Positions 33,807 to 42,701 of a stretch of 64,000 bases of DNA are shown piece after piece; within the stretch, counting starts at the first letter, position 1; every line of letters begins with the position of its first letter. The translations under genes were made by a program, and so were the position numbers. Source of the stretch: Zoogloeaceae bacterium (GTDB taxonomy: Bacteria > Pseudomonadota > Gammaproteobacteria > Burkholderiales > Rhodocyclaceae); the NCBI GenBank assembly GCA_024235635.1, contig JACKMA010000003.1:372001-436000 (forward strand), written 5' to 3'. Under the pieces are notes generated by a model. That model did no database searches. It was not told the DNA's origin and saw nothing but the letters and a program-made list of their open reading frames with translations.

Positions 33807-34873
33807 AATCGCTGCACCTGATCGGCAGCAAGCACATGGGTGGTGCCGAGCGCTGGTTCGCCCGATTCCTGCCCGCGATGCAGCGCCATGGCGAGACGGT
33901 CGAGGCCGTGGTGCGGCGCGGTTCCGACATCGCGCTGCAGTTGCCGCCCGGGCTGCCGACGCGGCATCTCGGATTCCGCACGGTGTGGGATCCGCTGTCG
34001 CGTTTCGAGGTGTCGCGGCTGCTGGCGACCAGTGACGCACCGATCGTGCAGACCTACATGGGCCGGGCCACCCGACTGACGCGGCTGCCCCCGGGCGGCG
34101 GCCGCGTGCACGTGTCGCGCCTCGGCGGCTACTACAAGCTCGACCCCTTTCTCCATGCCCACGCCTGGATCGGCAACACCCGCGGCCTGTGCGACTGGAT
34201 GATCCGTGGCGGCCTGCCGGCGGCGAAGGTGTACCACATCACCAACTTCGCCGATCCGGCGCGCGATGTCGCGCTGGAAGAGCTCGATGCCCTGCGTACC
34301 GCCATCGCGCTGGCGGACGACGAACTGCTGATGGTCACGGCCGGCCGCCTGCTCGACGTCAAGGGCCACCGCTACCTGATCGACGCCCTCGCCCGCCTGC
34401 CGGCCGAACTCGACGGCCGCCGCCTACGCCTGGCGATCCTCGGCGACGGCGACCTGATGGACGCCCTCGCCGAGCAGGCCCGCCAGGCCGGCGTCGCCGA
34501 CCGGGTGCTGCTGGCCGGCTGGCAGCGCGAGCCGGCGCCCTGGTTTCGGCTGGCCGATCTGGTGGTCTTCCCGAGCCGTGATCCCGAGACCCTCGGCAAC
34601 GTCATTCTCGAAGCCTGGGCCTACGGCCGGCCGCTGGTGTGCACCGCCTTCCGCGGCGCACGGGAAATCACCCGCCAGGGCGCGGACGCGTGGGTGGTGC
34701 CGTGCGACGATGCGCCTGCGCTTGCCGACGGCATCCGCACCGTGATCGATGATCGGGCGCTGCAGCAGCGCATGGTCGCGGCCGGACTTCGGCGAATCGC
34801 CGAGGATTTCGGCGAAGCCGCGGTGATCGGTCAATATCGTGCGTTGTACGCCGATTTGCTGGACAATCGCTGA
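33803..34873 (+). CDS. GT4-family glycosyltransferase
   Basis: 356 aa. It begins KSLHLIGSKHMGGAERWFAR. VTAGRLLDVKGHRYLIDAL marks the donor domain. The EX7E motif is present as ETLGNVILEAWAYGRPLVCT near residue 258. Fourth-last gene of the coupled series, overlapping its neighbour by ATGA. Confidence 0.9.
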   Translation: MKSLHLIGSKHMGGAERWFARFLPAMQRHGETVEAVVRRGSDIALQLPPGLPTRHLGFRTVWDPLSRFEVSRLLATSDAPIVQTYMGRATRLTRLPPGGGRVHVSRLGGYYKLDPFLHAHAWIGNTRGLCDWMIRGGLPAAKVYHITNFADPARDVALEELDALRTAIALADDELLMVTAGRLLDVKGHRYLIDALARLPAELDGRRLRLAILGDGDLMDALAEQARQAGVADRVLLAGWQREPAPWFRLADLVVFPSRDPETLGNVILEAWAYGRPLVCTAFRGAREITRQGADAWVVPCDDAPALADGIRTVIDDRALQQRMVAAGLRRIAEDFGEAAVIGQYRALYADLLDNR

Positions 34874-35686
34874 ATGGACGGCACCGGCATCAACATCCTG
34901 ATGTATCACCAGGTCGGGCGATTCGAGCCGATGAAGGCCCATCGCTCGACCTACTGCGACCATCGCCGCTTCGCGTCGCAGATGCGCTACCTCAGGCGGT
35001 TCGACTACACCGTGCTGTCGTTGCCGGCGGCACTCGCGTGCCTGCGCGGCGAGCGGCCGATCCCGCCGCGGGCGGTCGTGCTGACCTTCGACGACGGCTA
35101 TGAAAACTTCTACGAATACGCTTGGCCGGTGCTCAAGCAGCACGGCTACCCGGCGATGGTGTACCTGATCTCGAGCATGCTCGGACAGCCGTCGCGCTGG
35201 TTCGCGGCCGACGGCCGGGACACGCCGCCGCTGATGAGTGCGGCCCGGGTGCGCCAGCTACGCGCCGAAGGGGTCGATTTCGGTGCCCATTCGGTCAGCC
35301 ATGTCCGGCTCGCCAAACAGCAAGACACCGCGCAGATCCGACGCGAGGTATTCGACTCGAAGGCGATGCTGGAGGACGTGCTGGGTGAGGCGGTGCCCCA
35401 TTTCTGCTACCCCTACGGCAGCCACGATCGCCGCGTCGTCGACGCGGTGGCCGACGCCGGATTCGAGTCGGCCACCACCTGCGTGCGATCGCCGGCAACG
35501 GACGCCGACGACCCGCTGACCCTGCCGCGCAAGGCAATCTCCTTCGGCGACAATCTGATCGGCTACTTCTGGCGCCTGCACGTCAAGAACACGTCGAAGG
35601 TCCCGGTGATCCGGCGCGAGGGCATGAGCTTCGCCGCGCGCGGCGTCGCGGTCGCGACGGCAGGCGCCGGTCCGGTTGGCAGCTAG
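34874..35686 (+). CDS. Polysaccharide deacetylase (NodB-type)
   Basis: 270 aa. NodB-domain motifs are complete: TFDDGYENFY (catalytic base and metal Asp), GAHSVSHVRL (the HxxxH metal site) and CYPYGSHD. It begins at the base after the previous stop. No signal peptide is visible, so it may act on a cytoplasmic glycan or lipid-linked sugar of the same pathway, e.g. removing an N-acetyl group. Confidence 0.9.
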   Translation: MDGTGINILMYHQVGRFEPMKAHRSTYCDHRRFASQMRYLRRFDYTVLSLPAALACLRGERPIPPRAVVLTFDDGYENFYEYAWPVLKQHGYPAMVYLISSMLGQPSRWFAADGRDTPPLMSAARVRQLRAEGVDFGAHSVSHVRLAKQQDTAQIRREVFDSKAMLEDVLGEAVPHFCYPYGSHDRRVVDAVADAGFESATTCVRSPATDADDPLTLPRKAISFGDNLIGYFWRLHVKNTSKVPVIRREGMSFAARGVAVATAGAGPVGS

Positions 35687-35762
35687 CGACAGCCCGGCGA
35701 AAGCATTCTGCCCGGACGGGCGCCGGCGCCGATATGGCGCACGAACCTGCGCTCGACGACGT

Positions 35763-36452
35763 TCAACTGCCGCCGATCTTCAGCAGCAACATCAGATTGC
35801 CGACCGCGATCGCGGCAATTCCGGTCCAGCGTCGCGTGCGGCCTGGAAAGCCGGCATCGAACCCGGTGGCCAATGCGCGAACCAGTAGCCCGCCCCCGAG
35901 GACCACGGCGCCGGCCGAGATCGACAGTCCGAGCAAATAGGCTGTCATCGGTGTCGGTTCCGAACCAACGATGGCCCCGGCCAGCGCCGTGCCGTGGAAC
36001 AGCGCTGCAGCGCCGACCATCGTGGCCATGGGCCTCGGCCCGACGTCGCGCGACGACAGCGCGGCGGCGCCGACGCCGATCAGGGTCAGCACAGACAAGG
36101 GATCGGCCAGCGGCAATGCGAATCCGGCAACTGCGGCCAGCACGCCGACCAGGATTCCGATCGCCAGTGCCGCCACGGACAGCCATTGCTGGCGCAGCGG
36201 CCGGAACGCCAGAAGCATTGCAGTGGTCAGCAGGAAGAGGAAGTGATCGGGGCCGATGAACGGATGCGCGATACCGGAGAGGAAGCCTTCCAGCAGGCTC
36301 CCGGGCATGGCGCCGTCCATCAGGTGATGGGCACTCGCCGCCGGCGACATGGCGACACCGGCGATCGAACAGACGGCGCCGGCCGTCATGGAAAGACGGC
36401 TTGACGGGGGGGCGGCGCAGTCGCGGGCCGCCATCGATTCCGGTCGTCGCAT
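35763..36452 (-). CDS. HupE/UreJ-family permease
   Basis: 229 aa membrane protein, six to seven helices. IAHPFIGPDHFLFLLTTAMLL is the hallmark HPxxGxDH motif of HupE/UreJ nickel/cobalt-type permeases, and GAAALFHGTALAGAIVG carries the second conserved His. A signal-like N-terminus ends at PAASAHH. I chose ATG 36452 with an upstream GAAGAG; ATG 36434 or GTG 36479 are possible. No hydrogenase or urease genes are nearby; cobalt uptake for the cob genes is conceivable. Confidence 0.85.
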   Translation of the reverse strand: MRRPESMAARDCAAPPSSRLSMTAGAVCSIAGVAMSPAASAHHLMDGAMPGSLLEGFLSGIAHPFIGPDHFLFLLTTAMLLAFRPLRQQWLSVAALAIGILVGVLAAVAGFALPLADPLSVLTLIGVGAAALSSRDVGPRPMATMVGAAALFHGTALAGAIVGSEPTPMTAYLLGLSISAGAVVLGGGLLVRALATGFDAGFPGRTRRWTGIAAIAVGNLMLLLKIGGS

Positions 36453-36524
36453 GCTCTTCAGGGTGATGGTCGATTGCACGGACTATGCAGACAATTGCCG
36501 CCGGCGCAAAGGCCAACGGCATCA

Positions 36525-36542
36525 TGACAGAAAAATATGTCA
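36525..36542. promoter_or_regulatory. TGACA-N8-TGTCA dyad upstream of the hupE-like gene
   Basis: A perfect 5+5 inverted repeat with an A/T-rich centre, 73-90 bases upstream of the permease start. In an otherwise featureless 253-base gap it is the only candidate operator. Confidence 0.35.
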
Positions 36543-36705
36543 CGGCGCCGGACGAATTATTCGGCCGACCGTTCAGATGCCCGGCAAGGCATGCCCCGAC
36601 ACCCGACGTCGGCAGGGGACTGCTTCGTTTTGCAATGCCGGCGAGGCGGCCTTCGAGCGCACGAGCGGGCGAACGACCTGACAACGGCCCACTCCCTTGC
36701 CGCCA

Positions 36706-37089
36706 TCACCCACCCGTCAGCAGCACCACCCAGACGACGCAGGCATTGGCGATCGCCACCAGGACCGCCGCGCTGCCGATGTCCTTGGCCCGCTTCGACA
36801 GGGGATGCGGCGCCATCGACACCCGATCGACGATGGCCTCGATCGCCGAGTTCAGCAACTCCACGATCAGCACCAAGAGCAGGCTGCCGAGCATCAGCGC
36901 GCGCTCGGTGCCGGTGTCGCCGAGCCACAGCGCCAGCGGCGCCAGCACGATGCAGGTGAATATCTCCTGGCGGAACGCGGCTTCGTTTGAGAAGGCGGCA
37001 TACAGCCCTTCGCGCGAGTACCCGAACGCCCGCAGGATGCGGGCGGCGCCGTCGTTGTGCTTGTAGCGACCTTGATCGTCTTGCGTCAT
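36706..37089 (-). CDS. dgkA: Diacylglycerol kinase DgkA
   Basis: Small integral-membrane kinase (127 aa) that rephosphorylates diacylglycerol released by envelope-glycan modification. Three helices are apparent. NEAAFRQEIF and ELLNSAIEAIVDRVS contain the conserved Glu and Asn of the active site. Encoded on the minus strand, separate from the hupE-like gene by 253 bases. Confidence 0.95.
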   Translation of the reverse strand: MTQDDQGRYKHNDGAARILRAFGYSREGLYAAFSNEAAFRQEIFTCIVLAPLALWLGDTGTERALMLGSLLLVLIVELLNSAIEAIVDRVSMAPHPLSKRAKDIGSAAVLVAIANACVVWVVLLTGG

Positions 37090-37299
37090 CGACCGTGATC
37101 CGAATTCGAAGGGGCTCGGCAGCGTGCCGCAACGCTTGTGGCGTGCACCTCGCGCAATCGGCGGGGCAGATCGGCCGTTCCACGAGATGCGCTATTGCGA
37201 CGCGCCGGCGGAAGTATGCCCGACCCGCACGATGGCCGTCCCGGATCGGACCGGTGCGCCCGGATGACCATGCCGCGAAACCGGGCTAGCATCGCGTTC

Positions 37300-37737
37300 A
37301 TGCCCAACCACCTCGCTGACCTCTCCCATGCGATCCAGCTCGCGGTCGCACCGGTCTTCCTGCTGACCGGCATCGCGACGCTGATCAATGCGATGAACAC
37401 CCGACTCGGCCGCATCGTCGACCGACGCCGGGCAGTCAACAAGCGCGTGCAGGAAGGACTGGCCGAGGCCGGACGCCAGGCGGCCGAGTTCGAACTCGCG
37501 TTGCTCAAGCGCCGCGGCCAGTTGATCTACACGGCGATCTTCTTCGAAGTGCTGAGCGCCCTGCTGGTGTGCCTGGTGGTGGCCGGTGCGTTCTTCGGCA
37601 CACTGGTCCGCTTCGATCTCGCGATCACCGTGGCCGTTACCTTCGTCGCGGCGATGGTTTCGATGATCTGCGGTCTCGGACTGTTCCTGCGCGAAATCTA
37701 CCTGGCAGTGCGTTCGCATACCCATTGGGAGCCCTGA
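37300..37737 (+). CDS. DUF2721 membrane protein
   Basis: 145 aa. The N-terminal AIQLAVAPVFLLTGIATLIN and RLGRIVDRRR are family signatures. Two more helices follow near residues 75-100 and 105-130. Function of the family is unknown. ATG 37300 is preferred because conservation begins there. It sits 14 bases upstream of the glutamate-synthase-like gene. Confidence 0.82.
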   Translation: MPNHLADLSHAIQLAVAPVFLLTGIATLINAMNTRLGRIVDRRRAVNKRVQEGLAEAGRQAAEFELALLKRRGQLIYTAIFFEVLSALLVCLVVAGAFFGTLVRFDLAITVAVTFVAAMVSMICGLGLFLREIYLAVRSHTHWEP

Positions 37738-37751
37738 ACCCTACCGGAGCA

Positions 37752-39296
37752 ATGTCGATGTCCTGGCCCGACCTGGCCGAGTTGAGTCATCACGCGCTCG
37801 ACTGGCTGACCACCCTGTTCGTCTTCGCGATCGGCGTCGGCGTGCTGGCAATCGTCTGGATGTACGTCGCCGATCGCTTCCAGACGCGCAGCACCATCCG
37901 CCGCAACTTTCCGGTGATCGGTCGCTTCCGTTTCCTGTTCGAGCACCTCGGCGAGTTTTTCCGGCAGTACTTCTTCGCGATGGACCGGGAAGAGCTGCCG
38001 TTCAACCGGGCCCAGCGCAACTGGGCCTACCGTGCCGCCAAGAACGTGGACAACACCGTCGCCTTCGGCTCGACGCGCAACATTCATGCAACCGGTTCGG
38101 TGCTGTTCCTGAACTGCCCCTACCCGACCCTCGACGAAGATGCCCGTGCCGCAGCGCCGCTGCAGTTCGGTCCGTATTGCCGCGAGCCCTACAGTACCGC
38201 GAGCTTCATCAACATCTCCGGCATGAGTTTCGGCGCACTCTCCGCCCCGGCTGTGCGCGCGCTGTCGCGTGGCGCCAGGCGCGCAGGCTGCTGGATGAAT
38301 ACCGGTGAAGGCGGGCTTTCGCCCTACCATCTCGAAGGCGGCTGCGATCTCGTGTTCCAGATCGGCACCGCCAAGTACGGCGTGCGCGATATGGACGGAC
38401 AGTTGTCCGACGAGCGCCTGCGGGAGATCGCTGCACACCCGCAGGTCAGAATGTTCGAAATCAAGCTCAGCCAGGGGGCGAAGCCGGGGAAGGGCGGCAT
38501 CCTGCCGGCGGTCAAGGTCAGCAAGGAAATCGCACGGATTCGCGGCATTCGCGCCGGACATGACTCGATCAGCCCCAATCGGCACCCCGAATTGCACGAC
38601 GAGGCGGACCTGCTCGACCTCATCGTCCGGATTCGGGACGTGACCGGCAAGCCGGTCGGCCTCAAACTGGTGATCGGCAGCAGCGACTGGCTGGCCCGCT
38701 TCACCGCAGAGATCCACCGCCGCGGCATCGAGTCGGCGCCCGATTTCATCACCGTCGACGGCGCCGAAGGCGGCACCGGTGCCGCGCCCCAGCCGCTGAT
38801 CGACATGGTCGGACTACCGCTGCGCGAAGCCCTGCCGCTGCTGGTCGATGCCCTGCAGGCGAGCGGGTTGCGCGACCGCATCCGGGTGATCGCCTCGGGC
38901 AAGCTGATGGTGCCGGGGCAGGCAGCCTGGGCCTTGTGCCTCGGGGCCGACGTGGTGGTCACGGCGCGTGGCTTCATGTTCGCACTGGGCTGCATCCAGG
39001 CGCTGCAATGCAACCGCAACACCTGCCCGACCGGCGTCACCACCCATGACCCCCGACTACAGCGGGGCCTGGTGCCGGCCGACAAGGCGGTGAGAGTGGC
39101 CAGCTACCACCGCAACCTGAGCCACGAGATCGAGGTCATCGCACACTCCTGCGGCGTTGCGTCGCCGCGGCTGCTGGCCCGACACCACGCCCGCGAGGTT
39201 CAGGAGAACGGTCGCTCGGTGCCACTCGACGTGCTGTTCCCGCCGCCCGCCGCCGGCGCATTGCCGCTCGGAAGCGGCGGGCGGCCAGGGCCGTAG
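37752..39296 (+). CDS. FMN/Fe-S glutamate-synthase-like protein
   Basis: 514 aa. A single N-terminal membrane helix (residues about 18-38) is followed by the GltB central and FMN-binding (alpha/beta)8 domain: FINISGMSFGALSAPAVRAL, GAKPGKGGILPAVKV, ITVDGAEGGTGAAP. The [3Fe-4S] site is GCIQALQCNRNTCPTGV. It lacks the glutaminase domain of true glutamate synthase, so another oxidoreductase role is likely. The membrane anchor suggests contact with a respiratory donor. Confidence 0.88.
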   Translation: MSMSWPDLAELSHHALDWLTTLFVFAIGVGVLAIVWMYVADRFQTRSTIRRNFPVIGRFRFLFEHLGEFFRQYFFAMDREELPFNRAQRNWAYRAAKNVDNTVAFGSTRNIHATGSVLFLNCPYPTLDEDARAAAPLQFGPYCREPYSTASFINISGMSFGALSAPAVRALSRGARRAGCWMNTGEGGLSPYHLEGGCDLVFQIGTAKYGVRDMDGQLSDERLREIAAHPQVRMFEIKLSQGAKPGKGGILPAVKVSKEIARIRGIRAGHDSISPNRHPELHDEADLLDLIVRIRDVTGKPVGLKLVIGSSDWLARFTAEIHRRGIESAPDFITVDGAEGGTGAAPQPLIDMVGLPLREALPLLVDALQASGLRDRIRVIASGKLMVPGQAAWALCLGADVVVTARGFMFALGCIQALQCNRNTCPTGVTTHDPRLQRGLVPADKAVRVASYHRNLSHEIEVIAHSCGVASPRLLARHHAREVQENGRSVPLDVLFPPPAAGALPLGSGGRPGP

Positions 39297-39305
39297 CATG
39301 AAGCA

Positions 39306-39331
39306 CGGGCGGCGGCCGTGACCGTCGCCCG
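39306..39331. terminator. Convergent-gene hairpin
   Basis: A 10-bp stem with one G-T pair (39306-39315 with 39322-39331) over a 6-base loop between two convergent genes. No clear T-run. Confidence 0.45.
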
Positions 39332-39355
39332 CGCGCGAAGGTCGACGACCGGCGT

Positions 39356-39655
39356 TCAGTTGACGCTCAGCGGTCCGCCGACCAGGTCACCTTCGTCCTC
39401 GAAGACAAAGCGCATCGGCTCGGTCGAAGCCGTGCCGACGTTGGCCACCGTCCGCGCTGCAAACAACTCGTCATGGACGTCACCTTCGCTCCGGAAGGCG
39501 TGGCGCGAATCGCCCACCGACTGCATGCTGGCCATGGCGGTGCCGAGCGATGCGAGCAAATGGTCCTCGATGTCGCCTTCGCTGTCGAAGGCTGCGGCGG
39601 AGCCGACCAGTCCGATCGAGAGGGCGATGGCGGTGGCGATCTTGTTGCTGTTCAT
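39356..39655 (-). CDS. Small secreted protein with three EGD repeats
   Basis: 99 aa. Signal peptide MNSNKIATAIALSIGLVGSA ends AAAF. The mature chain repeats a motif three times: FDSEGDIEDHL, FRSEGDVHDEL and FEDEGDLVGGP. The repeats are acidic and may bind metal or a partner. A TGCGR-like AGGAG site precedes the start. No family recognised. It lies behind the channel gene but is separated by 128 bases. Confidence 0.7.
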   Translation of the reverse strand: MNSNKIATAIALSIGLVGSAAAFDSEGDIEDHLLASLGTAMASMQSVGDSRHAFRSEGDVHDELFAARTVANVGTASTEPMRFVFEDEGDLVGGPLSVN

Positions 39656-39783
39656 GGCGGTTCTCCTTGGGTTTTCCGGTTGAGGGCGTCTTCGATCGCC
39701 CTTGCCGAATAGACGCCGGCCCACGCCACCCCTTACAGCCATGCCGGCGTCGTGTCGCCCTGCACCTGCCACCCCGGATGTGG

Positions 39784-40692
39784 TTAGCCTTGCCGTCGCC
39801 GGCGAGCACCCGCCAAGCCGCGTGGCGACCTGCCACGAGGGTCCGACACCGCCCGGTGCAGGGCCCGCACCTCGTCGCGCAGCCGCACCAGTTCGCGCCG
39901 CATCCCCTCCTCCGCTTCGGGCAGGTGGGCGATCGCCGCGTGCTCCTGCTCGCTGACGCGGTCCATCGCATTGACGATGATCGCGATGAACAGATTCAGC
40001 ATCGTGAAGGTCGCCACCAGGATGAACGGGATGAAGAATGCCCAGGCATAGGGGAAGGTCTCCATCACCGGGCGTGCGATGCCCATCGACCAGCTCTCAA
40101 GCGTCATGATCTGGAACAGCGTGTACAACGAGCGGCCGATCGAGCCGAACCATTCCGGGAAGTCCCCCGCGAACAGGCTGGTGGCGATCACCGCGAACAC
40201 GTAGTAGAGAATCGACAGCACCAGTGCGATCGACGCCAGTCCAGGGATGGCCGCGAGCAACGCGCCGACGACGCGCCGCATCGACGGCACCATGGTCAAC
40301 AGGCGAAGCACGCGCAGAACACGCAGCGCGCGCAGCACGGCGAACGGCCCGCTCGCCGGAAACAGTGCAATGGCGACGACGGCGAAGTCGAAAACGCTCC
40401 AAGCGTCGCGCCAGAAGGCGCGACCATGGACGGCCAGGCGTGCCGCAATCTCGATAACGAACACGGCGAGAATCAAGCGATCGAGGCCGATGATCAACGG
40501 GCCGGCAGCCGCCATCGCCACCGGCGAGGTCTCGAGGCCGAGCAGTATCGCATTGACGACGATCAGCGCGACGATGGTGCGCTGGACGTCGGTGCGCGCG
40601 AGCAGCCCACGCAACCGGGCCTTCAGGCTCCAGCCGGCGACCATCGCGTCATCGGCGGCATCGACTGCGGCCTGCATGCCGGTGTGCGCCAT
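39784..40692 (-). CDS. NavBac-type voltage-gated sodium channel
   Basis: 302 aa single-domain channel expected to form homotetramers. The S4 sensor has Arg at residues 121, 124, 127 and 130 (RALRVLRVLRLL). The pore helix and filter read TLFQIM then TLESWSM at 197-203, the same filter as the crystallised channel NavAb and very close to NaChBac. S6 (FTMLNLFIAIIVNAMD) is typical, and a C-terminal coiled coil (EEGMRRELVRLRDEVRAL) matches the tetramerisation domain. It starts 6 bases after the HPF-like gene, in one transcript. Confidence 0.93.
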   Translation of the reverse strand: MAHTGMQAAVDAADDAMVAGWSLKARLRGLLARTDVQRTIVALIVVNAILLGLETSPVAMAAAGPLIIGLDRLILAVFVIEIAARLAVHGRAFWRDAWSVFDFAVVAIALFPASGPFAVLRALRVLRVLRLLTMVPSMRRVVGALLAAIPGLASIALVLSILYYVFAVIATSLFAGDFPEWFGSIGRSLYTLFQIMTLESWSMGIARPVMETFPYAWAFFIPFILVATFTMLNLFIAIIVNAMDRVSEQEHAAIAHLPEAEEGMRRELVRLRDEVRALHRAVSDPRGRSPRGLAGARRRRQG

Positions 40693-40698
40693 CTGTGC

Positions 40699-41049
40699 TC
40701 ACTCCTGCGGCAAGGCCGGCAACGGAACGCGGCGCGACACGAAGATGCCTCGCAGCCGATCGAGCTGGCGGCCGAGCGCTCGGCCGGCGCGGCTCGCCGA
40801 GCGACTGACCGCGAGGTACAGATCCTCCTCGCGATCCTCGATGACGATGTCCGGCAGACCTCCGACCCGCAGGTGCATCGTGCAGCACTTGTCGACACCG
40901 CCGCGGGGACCGTTGTCGTCCCGCAGGCGCACGGTGACGCGGCTGATGCGATCGCGGTAGCGGGTCAGCGCAAAACGGACGCGCCGCTCCACGTGGCGCT
41001 GGAGCGCTTCGGACAGCGCAAAGTCACGGGCCTGGATATCGAGTTGCAT
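40699..41049 (-). CDS. HPF/RaiA-like ribosome-associated factor
   Basis: 116 aa, related to the sigma-54 modulation/HPF family: MQLDIQARDFALSEALQRHV, then a beta-alpha pattern with RVTVRLRDDNG. Such proteins inactivate or dimerise ribosomes in stationary phase. The C-terminus is Arg-rich. ATG 41049 has good homology support. The A/T-rich stretch at 41105-41150 upstream probably carries its promoter. Confidence 0.82.
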   Translation of the reverse strand: MQLDIQARDFALSEALQRHVERRVRFALTRYRDRISRVTVRLRDDNGPRGGVDKCCTMHLRVGGLPDIVIEDREEDLYLAVSRSASRAGRALGRQLDRLRGIFVSRRVPLPALPQE

Positions 41050-41196
41050 GCGTGCTCCTGTCACCACAGGGGGGTTATCGACAGAAAGCATCTTAGGGCA
41101 GCGCATAGATCAATAAAAACAGAATAAAATTTCTATAATGTTCGAGAATTTCTGACAAATGGAACACTGCCGCGGCAATCGCCGGCCGCAGCCCGC

Positions 41197-42525
41197 TCAG
41201 TCGGGCCGAAGCAGACCGAAGCGCCGCAGCTTGCGATACAAGGTCCGCTCCGAGATCCCCAGCCGATCCGCCAGCGCCCGGCGGCTGCCGGTGTGTGCGG
41301 CCAGTGCCGCGACCAGGGCGCGCCGCTCGACCGCCGCCAGGGCTCCGCCCTCCAGCGGGTCGCGGCCGGACGACGCCACCCTGGCGTCTCCGTCGTCGCC
41401 GTCGAGCTTCAGGTGGTGGCGCCGGATCTCGTCGCCATCGCACATCAGACCGGCCCGCTCGAGCAGATTGCGCAGTTCGCGAACATTACCTGGAAACCGG
41501 TACGACAGCAGCGCCGCCTCGGCGTCCGCGCCGAGGCGCAGATTGCGATCGGGCGCCACGCGCGCGAGCAGCGCACCGGCCAGCAGCGGAACGTCATCGA
41601 GACGCTGGCGCAGCGGCGGCACGTCGATCGGGAAAGTGTTGATGCGGTAATAGAGATCCTGCCGGAAATCCGCACGCGCGACCATTGCCCGCAGGTCGCG
41701 GTGGGTGGCCGATACCACGCGGATATCCGCCTTGCGCAGTTCGCTCGAGCCGACTCGGCGATAGGTTCCGGTCTCGAGCAGGCGCAACAGCTTGACCTGC
41801 ATGGCGAGCGGAATGTCGCCGACCTCGTCGAGGAACAGCGTGCCACCGCTGGCCGCCTCGACCAGACCGGTCCTGCGCTGGGTGGCACCGGTGAATGCCC
41901 CGCGCTCGTGGCCGAACAATTCGCTCTCGAACAGGGTCTCGGGCACCCCGGAGCAATCGACGACGACGAAGGCCTGGCTGGATCGCCGGCTGGCATCGTG
42001 AATCGCGGCGGCAACCAGTTCCTTGCCGGTACCCGACTCCCCCTGCAGCAGCACCGTGGCCTCCGACGGCGCGACCCGGGCAACCAGTCCGAGCATGGCC
42101 TGGAACGACGCAGCCCGCCCGACCAGTCCTGCCTGGGCCGACAAGCCACGCGCGACATCGAGCGGCGCCAGCTTCTCGATGAAGTAGCGAGCCTCGCCGG
42201 CAGCATCGCGCACCGGCGATAGCTCGATGCTCTCATAGGCCTCGCCGTGGGGGGTATGGTGCAAATGCACCACCCGTTCCCGTTGGCCAGACGCGAGCGA
42301 GCTGGCCAACGGGCACGCTTCTCCGGCCTGGTCACAGGGGACCGCATAGTGGTGCGAGACCTCGTAGCAGGTGCGCCCGATGACTTCCTGACGAGCGCCG
42401 TGCGCCCTGCGATAGGCAGCATTGGCAGCCAGGATGCGGTAATCCCGGTCGAACAGGATGTAAGGGTCTTCGAAGGATTCGAGGAAGGAGACCAGTTCGG
42501 CGAGCGGGCGCTGCAGATCGTTCAT
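41197..42525 (-). CDS. fisR: FisR-like sulfane-sulfur-responsive sigma-54 activator
   Basis: 442 aa enhancer-binding protein. The N-terminal sensor is PAS-like and has Cys53, Cys64 and Cys71 (RTCYEVSHHY, AVPCDQAGEAC); in characterised FisR the same three cysteines react with persulfides. The AAA+ core carries Walker A GESGTGKE, the sigma-54 contact GAFTGA and Walker B TLFLDEVGDIP. The C-terminal Fis-type HTH is RRALADRLGISERTLYRKL. I chose ATG 42525 because it restores exactly the known Cys numbering. It is divergent from cydP, so the cyd operon is its probable target, possibly together with itself through the dyads between them. Confidence 0.85.
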   Translation of the reverse strand: MNDLQRPLAELVSFLESFEDPYILFDRDYRILAANAAYRRAHGARQEVIGRTCYEVSHHYAVPCDQAGEACPLASSLASGQRERVVHLHHTPHGEAYESIELSPVRDAAGEARYFIEKLAPLDVARGLSAQAGLVGRAASFQAMLGLVARVAPSEATVLLQGESGTGKELVAAAIHDASRRSSQAFVVVDCSGVPETLFESELFGHERGAFTGATQRRTGLVEAASGGTLFLDEVGDIPLAMQVKLLRLLETGTYRRVGSSELRKADIRVVSATHRDLRAMVARADFRQDLYYRINTFPIDVPPLRQRLDDVPLLAGALLARVAPDRNLRLGADAEAALLSYRFPGNVRELRNLLERAGLMCDGDEIRRHHLKLDGDDGDARVASSGRDPLEGGALAAVERRALVAALAAHTGSRRALADRLGISERTLYRKLRRFGLLRPD

Positions 42526-42531
42526 GACGGC

Positions 42532-42578
42532 TGCCAAATCTGGCAGTAAAAGTGCCATTCGTGACTGACAGTTTGGCA
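42532..42578. promoter_or_regulatory. TGCCA/TGGCA dyads, candidate FisR enhancer sites
   Basis: TGCCAAATCTGGCA (42532-42545) is a perfect 5-4-5 dyad. A second pair of half-sites, TGCCA 42553-42557 and TGGCA 42574-42578, is centred 27 bases further. They lie 75-120 bases upstream of the candidate -24/-12 element, a normal enhancer distance, and directly before the fisR start. Confidence 0.55.
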
Positions 42579-42651
42579 TAGCCGCCCCAATCCGGTCCAC
42601 GCATGCGCGATAAGGCATTGATTGTCCTTAGCGTCCAGGCATGCGTCAGGG

Positions 42652-42667
42652 TGGCACGGCTCTTGAT
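42652..42667 (+). promoter_or_regulatory. Candidate sigma-54 (-24/-12) promoter of the cyd operon
   Basis: TGGCACGGCTCTTGAT matches the TGGCAC-N5-TTGCW consensus except that the -12 GC is GA. The GG-to-G spacing is right. It lies 35 bases before the cydP ATG and downstream of the dyads, so sigma-54 control by the adjacent activator is likely. Confidence 0.55.
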
Positions 42668-42701
42668 AAGACTTTCCGTACCGCACATCCATGCGCCTGC
42701 C

